From NCBI GenBank assembly GCA_030614685.1, contig JAUWTO010000005.1, forward strand, positions 1 through 45,071: a DNA stretch of 45,071 nt, read 5' to 3'. Positions 8,141 to 16,083 of this stretch are shown here, piece after piece. Position 1 is the stretch's first letter. Each line of letters begins with the position of its first letter. Both the position numbers and the translations under genes were made by a program. The notes under the pieces are model-generated. The model saw only the letters and a list, made by a program, of their open reading frames with translations, did not search any database and was not told where the DNA came from. The stretch comes from Candidatus Aminicenantota bacterium (GTDB lineage Bacteria; Acidobacteriota; Aminicenantia; Aminicenantales; Aminicenantaceae).

Positions 8141-9589
8141 ATGGCGCTCAAACAGCAGCTTCATCAGCGGCAGGTACAGAGGCTCATCCTGGCCCCTGCG
8201 CTGCAGCAGGCCATCAAACTGCTTCCCCTGACGAACCTGGAGCTGATCGAGATCATCGATGCCGAGCTCTCGCAGAACCCCATGCTCGAAACCCAGGAAG
8301 AAGAGGCCCCTGAAAAGCAGCAGGAGGAGACGGAAAAAGAGAACCAAACGGAGGCCGCTGAATCCGAGGCCTACGATGCGGAGAGCCTGGTCGAAGACAA
8401 GGAGTTCGAGACGTTTTTTCAGGAGTATTTTGACGACGGCTTCCGCGGCCTCTCCTTTGAAAAAAAGGAAGCTCCGATGCTGGAAAACTTCATATCCCGC
8501 TCGCTCTCGTTGTGGGATCATCTGGATTGGCAGGCCAACCTGACCTTTTTTGATCCCAAGGAGAAGGAGATCGCACAATACATCATAGGGAACATCAACG
8601 AGGATGGGTATCTGACGGTCTCCCCGGACGAGCTGTGTGAGAGCACTGGAGCGGACCTCGAGCAGGTGGAGACCATTCGGGGAAAGATCAAGAATTTCGA
8701 TCCCGTGGGAGTCGGCAGCCTTTCGCTGCAGGAATCGCTCCTCGTCCAGATGGAGTATTTCGGCATAGAAGATCCGGTGACGAAGAAGATCGTCCAGGAT
8801 CATCTCTTCCTCCTGGAGAAGTCCGACTTTTCCCTGCTCGCCAAGGAACTGGGGCTGTCCCGTGACTCGGTCAGGGCCCACATCGAGGTCATCAAAAGGC
8901 TGGACCCGACTCCGGGCCGGAAGTACAGTCAGGAGAAAACGAACTACGTGGTCCCGGACATCATCGTGACCAAGGAGGACGGCGAGCTCAAGATCACTCT
9001 CAACGATGAAGGGATGCCTCGCCTTCGTATCAACAGTTACTATAAAAAAATGCTGGCGCAGGCGTCCCGGGAAGACAGCGAAGCCAGCCGGTATCTGAAA
9101 GACAAGATGAAAAAAGCCTTCTGGTTTTTGCGCAGCCTGGACCAGCGGAAGAACACGATATACAAGGTGGCACAGTACATCGTAGATAAACAGACTGACT
9201 TTCTCGAGCAGGGGCTGGATTTCATAAAACCCCTGACACTGGTGGAACTGGCCCAGGAGATCGGTGTCCATGAGTCCACGGTGGGTCGAGTGGTCGCCAA
9301 CAAGCACATGATGACGCCCCGGGGGATATTCCCGCTCAAATATTTTTTTCACAAATCCCTGTCCGGAGACTTCGGCGAAGAGATCTCTTCCCTTCGCGTG
9401 AAGGAACGGATCCGCACGATGGTGGAGAACGAGGACAAGGATCAACCCCTCAGCGACATCGAGATCGAGACCGGCCTGGCGAGGGAGAATTTCAAGATCG
9501 CCCGCAGGACAGTGGCAAAATACCGAAAACAGCTGTCCATCCCGCCCTCGCATATCCGTAAGCGAAAATACTGGATGGAGGAATCGTAA
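8141..9589 (+). CDS. rpoN: RNA polymerase sigma-54 factor RpoN
   Basis: Sigma-54 directs RNA polymerase to -24/-12 promoters that need an AAA+ activator. The protein has 482 residues from the ATG at 8141; a TTG at 8135 overlapping the lptB stop is less likely. The N-terminal activator region is Gln/Leu-rich, with LAPALQQAIKLLPLT near 20-34. A short acidic region II follows (about 50-80). The core-binding and DNA-binding domains end with the RpoN box ARRTVAKYRKQ near 458-468. Length and architecture are normal. It sits in the classical lptB-rpoN-hpf-ptsN block. I did not see an enhancer-binding activator gene in the window, so its target genes cannot be inferred. Confidence 0.97.
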   Translation: MALKQQLHQRQVQRLILAPALQQAIKLLPLTNLELIEIIDAELSQNPMLETQEEEAPEKQQEETEKENQTEAAESEAYDAESLVEDKEFETFFQEYFDDGFRGLSFEKKEAPMLENFISRSLSLWDHLDWQANLTFFDPKEKEIAQYIIGNINEDGYLTVSPDELCESTGADLEQVETIRGKIKNFDPVGVGSLSLQESLLVQMEYFGIEDPVTKKIVQDHLFLLEKSDFSLLAKELGLSRDSVRAHIEVIKRLDPTPGRKYSQEKTNYVVPDIIVTKEDGELKITLNDEGMPRLRINSYYKKMLAQASREDSEASRYLKDKMKKAFWFLRSLDQRKNTIYKVAQYIVDKQTDFLEQGLDFIKPLTLVELAQEIGVHESTVGRVVANKHMMTPRGIFPLKYFFHKSLSGDFGEEISSLRVKERIRTMVENEDKDQPLSDIEIETGLARENFKIARRTVAKYRKQLSIPPSHIRKRKYWMEES

Positions 9590-10113
9590 TGACCGTTACG
9601 TATACCGCACGTCATACCGAGTTAACGCCGAATGTAGAGAAATACTGTGAGAGACGAATGGCATCCCTGGAAAAACTCCTGGGTTATCCCTTGGAGGCGC
9701 ACCTGATCCTTTCGGTTGAGAAATACCGGAACAAGGTCGAGATCAACGTCAAAACCAAGGGCGCCACTCTGAACGCGGTGAGCGAGACCCAGGACGTGTC
9801 CAGTTCACTGGGCGCTGCGTTTGATAACATAGAGCGGAGAGCCAAAAAAGAGAAAGATAAGTTGAGGGAACGTAAGCGGAGGAAAACCAAGGAGGCCGCT
9901 CCGACCGCCCCGCCCGAAGAGGACCAGGAAATGCAAAGGCGGGTCATCCGCAGCCGTAGGTTTGCCATGAAGCCCATGTCCGTGGAGGAAGCCACCATCC
10001 TGCTCGAATCCAGCAGGGACGAGGTTCTGGTTTTCAGGAAGTCCGACACGGAAACATGGGCGGTGCTGTACTGGAGAAAAGACGGAAATTTCGGTCTGAT
10101 CGAACCCAAGTAG
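9589..10113 (+). CDS. hpf: Ribosome hibernation promoting factor, long form
   Basis: HPF binds the 30S decoding site in resting cells; the long form dimerizes ribosomes directly through its C-terminal domain. The 174 residues contain an N-terminal HPF/RaiA fold (1-105, with a basic Lys/Arg stretch at about 81-105). A short Pro/Glu linker follows, and then a C-terminal domain beginning VIRSRRFAMKPMS and ending near the family's YRRxDGxxGLIEP-like segment. The ATG overlaps the last base of the rpoN stop (TAATG). The position after rpoN and before ptsN matches the rpoN operon of many diderms, where HPF is linked to slow-growth physiology. Confidence 0.95.
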   Translation: MTVTYTARHTELTPNVEKYCERRMASLEKLLGYPLEAHLILSVEKYRNKVEINVKTKGATLNAVSETQDVSSSLGAAFDNIERRAKKEKDKLRERKRRKTKEAAPTAPPEEDQEMQRRVIRSRRFAMKPMSVEEATILLESSRDEVLVFRKSDTETWAVLYWRKDGNFGLIEPK

Positions 10114-10132
10114 ACCTGAGGGAGAACATAGA

Positions 10133-10603
10133 GTGAAAGTCTCCAATCTGCTCAATCGGGAAATGGTCCTTTCCGACTTGAAAAGCCAGGAACGGGATGG
10201 GGCCCTGCGGGAGATGGTCGGATTTCTCAAGCAGAGCGACAGGGTCGGGAAGGAGAAGGAGCTGTTCGAAAAACTGCGCCAGAGAGAAGAATTGGGGAGT
10301 ACGGCCATAGGAGATGGTGTGGCCATCCCCCACTGCAAGACCAACTCCATCAAGGAGCCACTGATCCTGCTTGCCATCTCTCGTGCTGGGGTGGATTTCC
10401 ATGCCCCGGACGGGAGCCTCTCCCAAGTCTTCTTCCTCGTCGTCTCCCCTTCGGATAATCCCAGCCTCAACCTTCAGATCCTGGCTGCCGTTGCCCACCT
10501 CGTGCGCAAAGCCGAAACGCTATTCCAGCGGATACTGGTAGCCGAGGATGCCGCTTCCATCATGAATGTCTTGCGGGAGGAAGAAGAAAGGATTAATGAA
10601 TAA
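10133..10603 (+). CDS. ptsN: Nitrogen-PTS EIIA component (PtsN)
   Basis: PtsN is the EIIA-Ntr-like phosphoacceptor of regulatory phosphotransferase chains. It does not transport sugar; in proteobacteria it controls potassium uptake and other processes. The 156-residue protein starts at a GTG (10133) with GGAG at 10121-10124 upstream. The phospho-acceptor is H67 in GVAIPHCK, corresponding to H73 of E. coli. The family's final 'hxxxxxxLQhLAxhA' segment appears as LNLQILAAVAHL. It ends overlapping hprK by 8 bp. With ktrB/ktrA in the same window, a link to potassium regulation is possible but purely inferential. Confidence 0.94.
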   Translation: MKVSNLLNREMVLSDLKSQERDGALREMVGFLKQSDRVGKEKELFEKLRQREELGSTAIGDGVAIPHCKTNSIKEPLILLAISRAGVDFHAPDGSLSQVFFLVVSPSDNPSLNLQILAAVAHLVRKAETLFQRILVAEDAASIMNVLREEEERINE

Positions 10604-11513
10604 CCGGAATGCGGGATCTGATCCCCGGGTGAAGGATTTTTTCTTTCAAGCCCGGGAGGCCCTCCGGCTGGAGGCCCCGCTCCAAGATGTGGGATTCCTC
10701 AAGAAGATCAAGGCCGACGCTTCCGGTCGGGTTTTCTCCAATCTTCAGGTATGGGATCACAAGGAGATGCAGGCCCTCGGCGGCCTCTCTCAGGATGAGA
10801 AGCGGGCCTGGCTCATCGAGAGGTTCAGGAAGGGGGTCGCTTGTGTGATCTTCGCAGATGGCCTGGCTGTACCGGAAGAGGTGGGCGCCCCGGCCCGGCG
10901 GTACAAGGTCGCTGTTTTTAGTTCTCCTCTCCCCAAGAAGCAGTGCGTTGGGGGAATCCGAAGGATCCTCGCTGATTTTTTCCCGAACAGAATTGTGGTG
11001 TCCGGTGGCCTGCTGCAGATCTTCGAACTGGGTGTCTTGATCATGGGGGACAGCGGTGTGGGCAAGAGCGAAAGTGCTCTGGAACTGATCTCTCGTGGCA
11101 ACCGGTTTGTATCGGACGATGTGACTCGGATCAGGAAGAGTGCGGCCGGCACTCTGATAGGTTCCGCCCCATCCCTGAGCCAGAACTTCATGGAGATTCG
11201 GGGCCTGAGCATAATCAACATCGAGCACATTTTCGGAGCCGCTGTGATCTGCCGCCGTTCGGAGATTGATTTGGCCATCTACCTGGAGAGGTGGGAGGCC
11301 GGAAAAGAATACGACCGTCTGGGGCTGGAGACCCCGGAAAAGGTCGAGATCCTGGGGATTGAGGTCCCGCAGGTCACGATCCCGGTTGCCCCGGGGCGCA
11401 ACATCGCCACCTTGATCGAGGTGGCCTGCAAGGTCCACATTTTGAGAAAAAAAGGGTATCACGCACCCCACGAGATCGCACGGCGACTGGACCGTGCCCT
11501 ATCCTCGCAGTAA
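10596..11513 (+). CDS. hprK: HPr kinase/phosphorylase
   Basis: HprK phosphorylates and dephosphorylates a serine of HPr, gating its role as phosphocarrier or regulator. From the ATG at 10596 it is 305 residues, the usual length. The C-terminal catalytic domain shows the special Walker A GDSGVGKSESALELI. MEIRGLSIINIEHIFG lies further on, in the HPrK signature region. The frame is open from 10566, but the earlier ATG lies inside ptsN. AAAGGA at 10587-10592 is close to the chosen start and the gene overlaps ptsN by 8 bp (ATGAATAA). The HPr encoded at 13200 has a serine at position 46, so the expected substrate is present in the same locus. Confidence 0.96.
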   Translation: MNNRNAGSDPRVKDFFFQAREALRLEAPLQDVGFLKKIKADASGRVFSNLQVWDHKEMQALGGLSQDEKRAWLIERFRKGVACVIFADGLAVPEEVGAPARRYKVAVFSSPLPKKQCVGGIRRILADFFPNRIVVSGGLLQIFELGVLIMGDSGVGKSESALELISRGNRFVSDDVTRIRKSAAGTLIGSAPSLSQNFMEIRGLSIINIEHIFGAAVICRRSEIDLAIYLERWEAGKEYDRLGLETPEKVEILGIEVPQVTIPVAPGRNIATLIEVACKVHILRKKGYHAPHEIARRLDRALSSQ

Positions 11514-11514
11514 A

Positions 11515-12390
11515 ATGGGTAAGGGGAATAGAGTACTGAACGACCGATTCCTGATCATCACCGGTCTTGCGGGATCGGGGAAGACCTCGGTCAGCCGCTT
11601 CCTGGAGGACTTTGGGTATTACTGCATGGACAACCTGCCGGCCATGCTGATCCCCAGTTTTGTCGAACTTTGGAGGCGGAGGGAGGTCGAGATCGAGAAG
11701 GTCGCGTTGACACTGGATATCCGGGAAGCCTCGTTCCTGACCGAATTCCCCAAAGTACTGCGCCGCATCCGACAGGAGATCAATCCCCGCGTCATTTTTT
11801 TGGACGCTTCTGACGAAACCCTGATCAAGAGGTTCAGCGAGAGCCGCCGCCCTCATCCCATAAAGGACAGTGGGTCCATCCGCGAGAGCGTTGCCTTGGA
11901 GCGAAAACGACTGGCGGAGATCAAGAATATGTCGGACGAGGTCATCAACACCTCCGACACGAACATCAATGACCTGAAAAAGATCCTGACGCGCAGGTTC
12001 GTCGAACAGTCTGCCGCCAAGATGCAGGTGGTGGTGGTCAGTTTCGGATACAAATACGGCCTCCCCCTGGATGCCGATATTGTCTTAGACACAAGGTTCC
12101 TGCCCAATCCGTTTTACGTCGATGACCTCCGGGAGAAGACCGGGAAGAACGCCAAGGTGCGCAAGTATGTGCTGGAGGCCCCAGAGACCAAACGTTTTAT
12201 TCAGGAGATGTTCCGCTTTGTCGATTACCTGATGCCGAATTTTGTCGAGGAAGGCAAGAGCTATGTCACGGTTGCTGTAGGATGCACCGGCGGAAAACAC
12301 CGGTCTGTCGCCCTGGCAGAGGTCCTGGGGGAACATCTCAAGGAGATGACGTTCAAGGTTCAGGTCAACCACCGCGACATATTTAAATAG
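11515..12390 (+). CDS. rapZ: RNase adapter / nucleotide-binding protein RapZ
   Basis: RapZ (YvcJ/YhbJ family) is a P-loop protein. In enterobacteria it is an adapter that guides RNase E to the small RNA GlmZ and so tunes glucosamine-6-phosphate supply; in other phyla its target is less clear. The 291-residue protein has Walker A GLAGSGKT at 17-24 and FGYYCMDNLP just after it. FLDASDETLIKRF lies in the middle, and the C-terminal domain carries GCTGGKHRSV. A GTG at 11494 inside hprK would add seven residues; the ATG at 11515 is one base after the hprK stop. It is the last gene before a 389-bp gap. Confidence 0.93.
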   Translation: MGKGNRVLNDRFLIITGLAGSGKTSVSRFLEDFGYYCMDNLPAMLIPSFVELWRRREVEIEKVALTLDIREASFLTEFPKVLRRIRQEINPRVIFLDASDETLIKRFSESRRPHPIKDSGSIRESVALERKRLAEIKNMSDEVINTSDTNINDLKKILTRRFVEQSAAKMQVVVVSFGYKYGLPLDADIVLDTRFLPNPFYVDDLREKTGKNAKVRKYVLEAPETKRFIQEMFRFVDYLMPNFVEEGKSYVTVAVGCTGGKHRSVALAEVLGEHLKEMTFKVQVNHRDIFK

Positions 12391-12497
12391 TCTGAATCCT
12401 TCTCGAGCCTGATTTCTTCCCGATGTTTCTCTTCGGAGGCTTGCCGCAGTACACACAGATCTACCTGCACACGCCTTGCAAATGTGCGACCCGGACT

Positions 12498-12532
12498 CGT
12501 GAATGATCCAGGCCCTCTGGATTAAGTATATC
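12498..12532. repeat. Dispersed intergenic motif, copy 1
   Basis: CGTGAATGATCCAGG (12498-12512) and TAAGTATATC (12523-12532) recur in the tolB-pal gap at 17789-17814 with one substitution in the first block and identity in the second. The spacer differs: 10 bases here and 1 base there. Both copies lie in gaps longer than 290 bp. Function is unknown. Confidence 0.5.
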
Positions 12533-12566
12533 CCAAGGCTGACAACAGGAGGGAAACCATGGAGAA

Positions 12567-12678
12567 GGCGAGAAGCAAGGTGCTAGCGGCTTTGAGCTGA
12601 TGGCAGGCCGGGAACACTGAAGGGGGCGGGAAGCAAGGAGTTTGTGGCTTTAAGCTGATGGTAGGGTGGGAACAGTGA
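12567..12678. repeat. Imperfect 58-bp-period tandem repeat
   Basis: Two 54-bp units, 12567-12620 and 12625-12678, match at 44 of 54 positions by hand alignment, including AGAAGCAAGG/GGAAGCAAGG and GGCTTT(G/A)AGCTGATGG. They are non-coding, lying between rapZ and the EIIA gene. The rest of 12391-12779 holds the dispersed motif at 12498 and a promoter at 12698. I see no gene or RNA there. Confidence 0.7.
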
Positions 12679-12697
12679 TGGGGGAGGGTTGGATGGG

Positions 12698-12726
12698 TTG
12701 ATTATAGGAAGAGATTTAGGTAAAGT
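12698..12726 (+). promoter_or_regulatory. Probable promoter of the EIIA-HPr-EI genes
   Basis: TTGATT (12698-12703) and TAAAGT (12721-12726) are separated by 17 bp. The same -10 hexamer is used by the ktrB promoter. The predicted transcription start near 12734 gives a leader of about 45 nt to the ATG at 12780. Confidence 0.45.
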
Positions 12727-12779
12727 TAGGGCGAGTAGCCCCACGCATAGAGGGACCGATGGTCCCTGGGAGTGATGAG

Positions 12780-13184
12780 ATGATCGGTGGCATTATTGTT
12801 TCCCACGGAAAGCTGGGCGAGGAACTCCTGAACGCACTGAACATCATCCTGGGCGAAGCGGTCAACATAGAGGCCATTTCTATCGGATGGTATGACGATG
12901 TCGAGGAATCGAAGCTCAAGATCAACCAGTCGCTGAAAAGAGTGGACCAGAAAAACGGTGTGCTGATCTTCACCGACATGTTTGGGGGCACTCCGTCCAA
13001 CCTGAGCTTTACCTTTCTGAAGGACGGCCAGGTGGAGATCATCACAGGAGTCAACCTGCCGATGCTCATCAAATTTGTATCCCTGCAGCGCAGCTATAAC
13101 CTGAAAGAGGTGGCCAAGAAGGTGGTGGAACAGGGAAAAAAGAACATCCATCTCGCCAGTGCCCTCCTCAAGGCGCGCAGCTGA
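12780..13184 (+). CDS. Mannose-family PTS EIIA component
   Basis: This is a phosphoacceptor of the EIIA-Man type, which takes phosphate from HPr. The 134-residue protein has the family N-terminus MIGGIIVSHG, with the likely phosphohistidine H9, and the TDMFGGTPSNL loop near 66-76. The frame is open from 12759, but GGGAG at 12768-12772 and the standard N-terminus select 12780. Only the A domain is present: no IIB, IIC or IID gene is adjacent, as is common in diderm bacteria where such proteins are regulatory. It is followed by ptsH and ptsI with short gaps of 15 and 6 bp. Confidence 0.92.
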   Translation: MIGGIIVSHGKLGEELLNALNIILGEAVNIEAISIGWYDDVEESKLKINQSLKRVDQKNGVLIFTDMFGGTPSNLSFTFLKDGQVEIITGVNLPMLIKFVSLQRSYNLKEVAKKVVEQGKKNIHLASALLKARS

Positions 13185-13199
13185 GTATTCCGAGTACCC

Positions 13200-13469
13200 A
13201 TGATAACCAAAGCCGTGACTATAAAGAACAAACTGGGGCTGCATGCCAGGGCGGCTGTCATGCTGGTCAACCTGGCAAACCGTTTCGAATCTTCCGTGAA
13301 GATCGAAAAAGACGGCAGTGAGATCGACGGAAAGAGCATCCTGGGGATTCTGACCCTGGCCGCGACTCAGAGATCCCAGATCACGCTCAGAATTTCGGGC
13401 CGGGATGAGGGCCTGGCCATGGAGGCCCTGGTCGATTTGATCGAGGCCCGCTTTCAGGAAGAAGAATAG
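13200..13469 (+). CDS. ptsH: Phosphocarrier protein HPr
   Basis: HPr carries phosphate from Enzyme I to EIIA proteins. The 89-residue protein has the phosphohistidine H15 in NKLGLHARAA. It also has a serine exactly at position 46 in DGKSILGILTL, the site used by HPr kinase. It therefore looks suited to both types of phosphorylation, consistent with hprK 2.6 kb upstream. The C-terminus ends in an acidic QEEE. It lies 15 bp after the EIIA gene and 6 bp before ptsI. Confidence 0.96.
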   Translation: MITKAVTIKNKLGLHARAAVMLVNLANRFESSVKIEKDGSEIDGKSILGILTLAATQRSQITLRISGRDEGLAMEALVDLIEARFQEEE

Positions 13470-13475
13470 AGGACC

Positions 13476-15248
13476 ATGGATTACTATCGGCTGAGAGGAA
13501 CCGGCGTTTCTCCGGGAATCGCGATCGGTGAGGTGCGTCTCACAGAAAAGGTCGTTTTTTCCGCACGGAAAGAGACCATCCTGGCAGATAAGGCATCCGA
13601 GGAGCTTGAAAGGCTGGAGGCGGCACTCAAGCGGACACGGAAACAGCTCGTCCAGATCAAGGAAAAGATCAGGATTAAACTGGGCGAGGACCATTCCTTT
13701 ATCTTTGAAGCGCATCTGTTGATCCTGAAGGACAAGTCTCTGATCCTCGGTTTGAGAACGAAGATCGAGGAGGATCTATTCCGGTCCGAATGGGCCATCA
13801 CTCAGGTGCACAACCATTACATGACGATCTTCGATTCCATATCCGACGACTACCTCAACCAGCGCAAGTATGATGTGACGGACGTGTTGTCCAAGGTTTA
13901 CCTGAACCTGCAACCGACCGATGCTCCCAAGAGAGAGGACGGGACGGACAGTGTGTTGGTGGCCCACGACCTGCTGCCCTCCGAAGCCGCCTCCCGGTTG
14001 AGCCGGGGAAACGTGCTGGCAGTGGCCCTGGATGTGGGCGGGACCACCTCGCACACCGCCATCCTGGCGCGTTCCTTGAATATCCCCGCAGTGATGGGCC
14101 TGCGGGACATCACCCACAATGTGAAAGACGGGGACACTCTGATCGTGGACGGAATAGACGGGGAGGTGATCATCAACCCCCCGTTGGCCATACGGCGGGA
14201 GTTCATCGGCAAGAAGAAGAAGTACGATGATTACCGCCAGGAACTGCAGAAGACCGCCACTCTGGAGGCCCGGACGCTGGATGGCGTCCGCTTCACTCCG
14301 TTGGCCAACATCGAGTTGCCGGAAGAGGTCAAGGTCGCGCAATCCATGGGAGCAGAGGGAATCGGTCTCTTCCGCTCAGAATTCATCTATTTCCAGAGCG
14401 CCGAACTTCCTGGGGAGGAGGATCATTTCCGGATCTATTCTCAGCTCGCCCAGCAGGCGGCCCCCCTGCCCGTTTACATCCGTACCATCGACATCGGGGG
14501 AGAGAAGGCCCTGCCTCAGATGCAGATCGAGAAGGAGCCCAACCCGGCCCTGGGGCTGCGTGCCATTCGTTTTTCCCTCCGTGAGCGTAAGATCTTCAGG
14601 ATCCAGATCAGGGCCATATTGCGAGCCAGCGTCACGAAGAATGTCAGCATCCTCATCCCTATGATCACCGAACTGGAGGAAGTGCAGGAGGTGAAGATCC
14701 TGCTCCGCGAGGCCCAGGATGAGCTCAGGCAGGAAGGAATCGCATTCGATGAGAACATCCCCTTGGGCGTCATGATCGAAGTGCCGGCCGCTGCCGCCAT
14801 CACGGACAAGATCGCCCGGGAGGTGGATTACCTCAGCATCGGCACCAACGACCTGATCCAGTACTATCTAGCCGTGGATCGCTCCAACGAACTCGTCTCC
14901 TATCTGTTCAAGCCGCTGCACCCGTCGGTCCTGAGGCTTCTCAAGTTCATCATAGATTCGGCCAGGAAGGCGGGCAAAGAGGTCACGGTCTGCGGGGAAA
15001 TGGCGGCCGATCCCCTCTCCGCCATCGTGCTGTTGGGCCTGGGCTTGAAAAATTTCAGCATGAATCCCATCTTCATCCCCCGGATCAAACGGGTCCTGCG
15101 TTCGATCGAATATGGGACCGCCAGAAAGATCGTCCACAGAGCCCTGACTCTGAAGACAGCCCAGGAGATCGAGGAGCATATCCTGGAGAGTGTCCTCGTC
15201 AAACATCCCACCGCCCTGCTGATGGGGGGGGAGTATCCTTCGGCCTGA
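13476..15248 (+). CDS. ptsI: PTS Enzyme I (phosphoenolpyruvate-protein phosphotransferase)
   Basis: Enzyme I autophosphorylates from PEP and passes phosphate to HPr. The 590-residue protein has an HPr-binding helical N-terminal region with phosphohistidine H193 in GGTTSHTAILAR. It also has the PEP-binding TIM barrel, with EGIGLFRSEFIYF, IRTIDIGGEK, SIGTNDLIQYYLAVDR and VCGEMAADP. Length is about normal (570-590). It overlaps nothing, but its stop abuts the convergent cupin gene at 15249. No terminator hairpin is visible between them, only a short CCTGATCAGG palindrome at 15244-15253. Confidence 0.97.
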   Translation: MDYYRLRGTGVSPGIAIGEVRLTEKVVFSARKETILADKASEELERLEAALKRTRKQLVQIKEKIRIKLGEDHSFIFEAHLLILKDKSLILGLRTKIEEDLFRSEWAITQVHNHYMTIFDSISDDYLNQRKYDVTDVLSKVYLNLQPTDAPKREDGTDSVLVAHDLLPSEAASRLSRGNVLAVALDVGGTTSHTAILARSLNIPAVMGLRDITHNVKDGDTLIVDGIDGEVIINPPLAIRREFIGKKKKYDDYRQELQKTATLEARTLDGVRFTPLANIELPEEVKVAQSMGAEGIGLFRSEFIYFQSAELPGEEDHFRIYSQLAQQAAPLPVYIRTIDIGGEKALPQMQIEKEPNPALGLRAIRFSLRERKIFRIQIRAILRASVTKNVSILIPMITELEEVQEVKILLREAQDELRQEGIAFDENIPLGVMIEVPAAAAITDKIAREVDYLSIGTNDLIQYYLAVDRSNELVSYLFKPLHPSVLRLLKFIIDSARKAGKEVTVCGEMAADPLSAIVLLGLGLKNFSMNPIFIPRIKRVLRSIEYGTARKIVHRALTLKTAQEIEEHILESVLVKHPTALLMGGEYPSA

Positions 15249-15641
15249 TCAGGATCGGCCGTACACGTCTTCAATCCGGACGATGTCCTCTTCAGTGGAA
15301 TCGCCCAGCCAGATTTCCATGATGCGGGCTGGTTTGTCGCCCATGTTGCGCATGCGGTGAGGTGCTTTGGCCGGGATAAAGATTTCCTCGTCGGGTCGGG
15401 GGCGCCAGGTCCGTTCGCCCACAGTGACCTCGAGACCGCGGTCCAGTATGACCCAGAACTCGCTGCGCCGGTTATGATACTGCAGGGACAGGGAACCTCC
15501 CGGCGATACGGTGATGATCTTCAGGCTGCCGGCCTGATCAGGGGGAAAGGCGCGAAATTTTCCCCAGGGACGGATGTCTTCCTGGATCCGGCTGCGGAAC
15601 TCCTTTTCTTCAGGGGGATCAGAAGGGGACGTCATCGTCAT
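15249..15641 (-). CDS. Cupin protein, mannose-6-phosphate isomerase type II-like domain
   Basis: The 130-residue protein resembles the C-terminal cupin of bifunctional mannose-1-phosphate guanylyltransferase / mannose-6-phosphate isomerases, found here alone. Features seen are RPWGKF near 26-31, an ITVSPGGSLSLQYH cupin motif 1 with HNRRSEFWVIL, IPAKAPHRMRN as motif 2, and an ending DIVRIEDVYGR typical of that family. Isomerase activity is possible but unproven. The ATG at 15641 lies inside the ssb 3' end (15635 is an alternative). The longer open frame up to 15944 is a shadow of ssb. It is the last gene of the pal-cpoB-ssb transcript and converges on ptsI. Confidence 0.85.
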   Translation of the reverse strand: MTMTSPSDPPEEKEFRSRIQEDIRPWGKFRAFPPDQAGSLKIITVSPGGSLSLQYHNRRSEFWVILDRGLEVTVGERTWRPRPDEEIFIPAKAPHRMRNMGDKPARIMEIWLGDSTEEDIVRIEDVYGRS

Positions 15642-16083
15642 CACCGGATTTAACATCCGGCATGGCTCTGGATTCGGCGGGGAAGTCACCGGTGCCGGCT
15701 GAAGGCCCACCGAAGCTCTCGCCTCCGCCTGCATCATCGCGCCGACCCAGTAGCGTGATGGATATTGCATGCACCTTCGTGGTGCTCCGCTGGTTGCCGT
15801 CCCGGTCCTGCCACTTCTCCGTTCGCAGGCGCCCTTCCACCAGGACCTGTTTTCCTTTGACCAGGTATTTCTCGCAGAATTCCGCCTGCTTACCCCATGA
15901 GACGATCCTGTGCCACTCGGTCTTAATCTCGCTCTCGCCCCCACCAGGGTTGAAGGCGCGCTCGTTGGTGGCCAGGGAGAAATTGGCCACAGCCCTGTCG
16001 GACTGGGGGATGTATCTGAGTTCTGGATTCTGGCCCAGGCGGCCGATCAAAATAACACGATTGAAGCTGTTGACATCTCTCAT
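15619..16083 (-). CDS. ssb: Single-stranded DNA-binding protein
   Basis: SSB coats single-stranded DNA and recruits repair and replication enzymes through its acidic tail. From the ATG at 16083 it is 154 residues. The OB fold spans about 1-110, with NRVILIGRLGQNPELRY near 7-23, FSLATNE, and TEWHRIVSWGKQAE. A Gly/Ser-rich linker follows, and the tail DDDDVPF ends the protein; this hydrophobic-acidic tip is the known partner-binding motif. The frame extends upstream to 16320 but there overlaps cpoB, so 16083 is chosen. The start overlaps the cpoB stop as ATGA. Being in a Tol-Pal transcript is unusual for ssb. Confidence 0.96.
   Translation of the reverse strand: MRDVNSFNRVILIGRLGQNPELRYIPQSDRAVANFSLATNERAFNPGGGESEIKTEWHRIVSWGKQAEFCEKYLVKGKQVLVEGRLRTEKWQDRDGNQRSTTKVHAISITLLGRRDDAGGGESFGGPSAGTGDFPAESRAMPDVKSGDDDDVPF

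Noticed and set aside
8108-9553. A 481-codon open frame opposite rpoN
   Set aside because: It is the antisense shadow of rpoN, without any recognisable domain.
12601-12616. Sigma-54 promoter in the repeat unit
   Set aside because: TGGCAGGCCGGGAACA has the GG element but no GC at the -12 position.
12567-12678. CRISPR array
   Set aside because: There are only two diverged units with a 4-base separation, and no spacers or cas genes.
12391-12779. A tRNA or other small RNA gene
   Set aside because: No cloverleaf, CCA end or T-loop sequence was found in this gap.
15244-15253. Terminator between ptsI and the cupin gene
   Set aside because: The palindrome CCTGATCAGG is only 10 bp with no loop and no T-run.
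15642-15944. Long N-terminal extension of the cupin gene
   Set aside because: It is Arg/Ser-rich out-of-frame text antisense to nothing but co-directional with ssb coding sequence; the cupin fold begins only after 15641.
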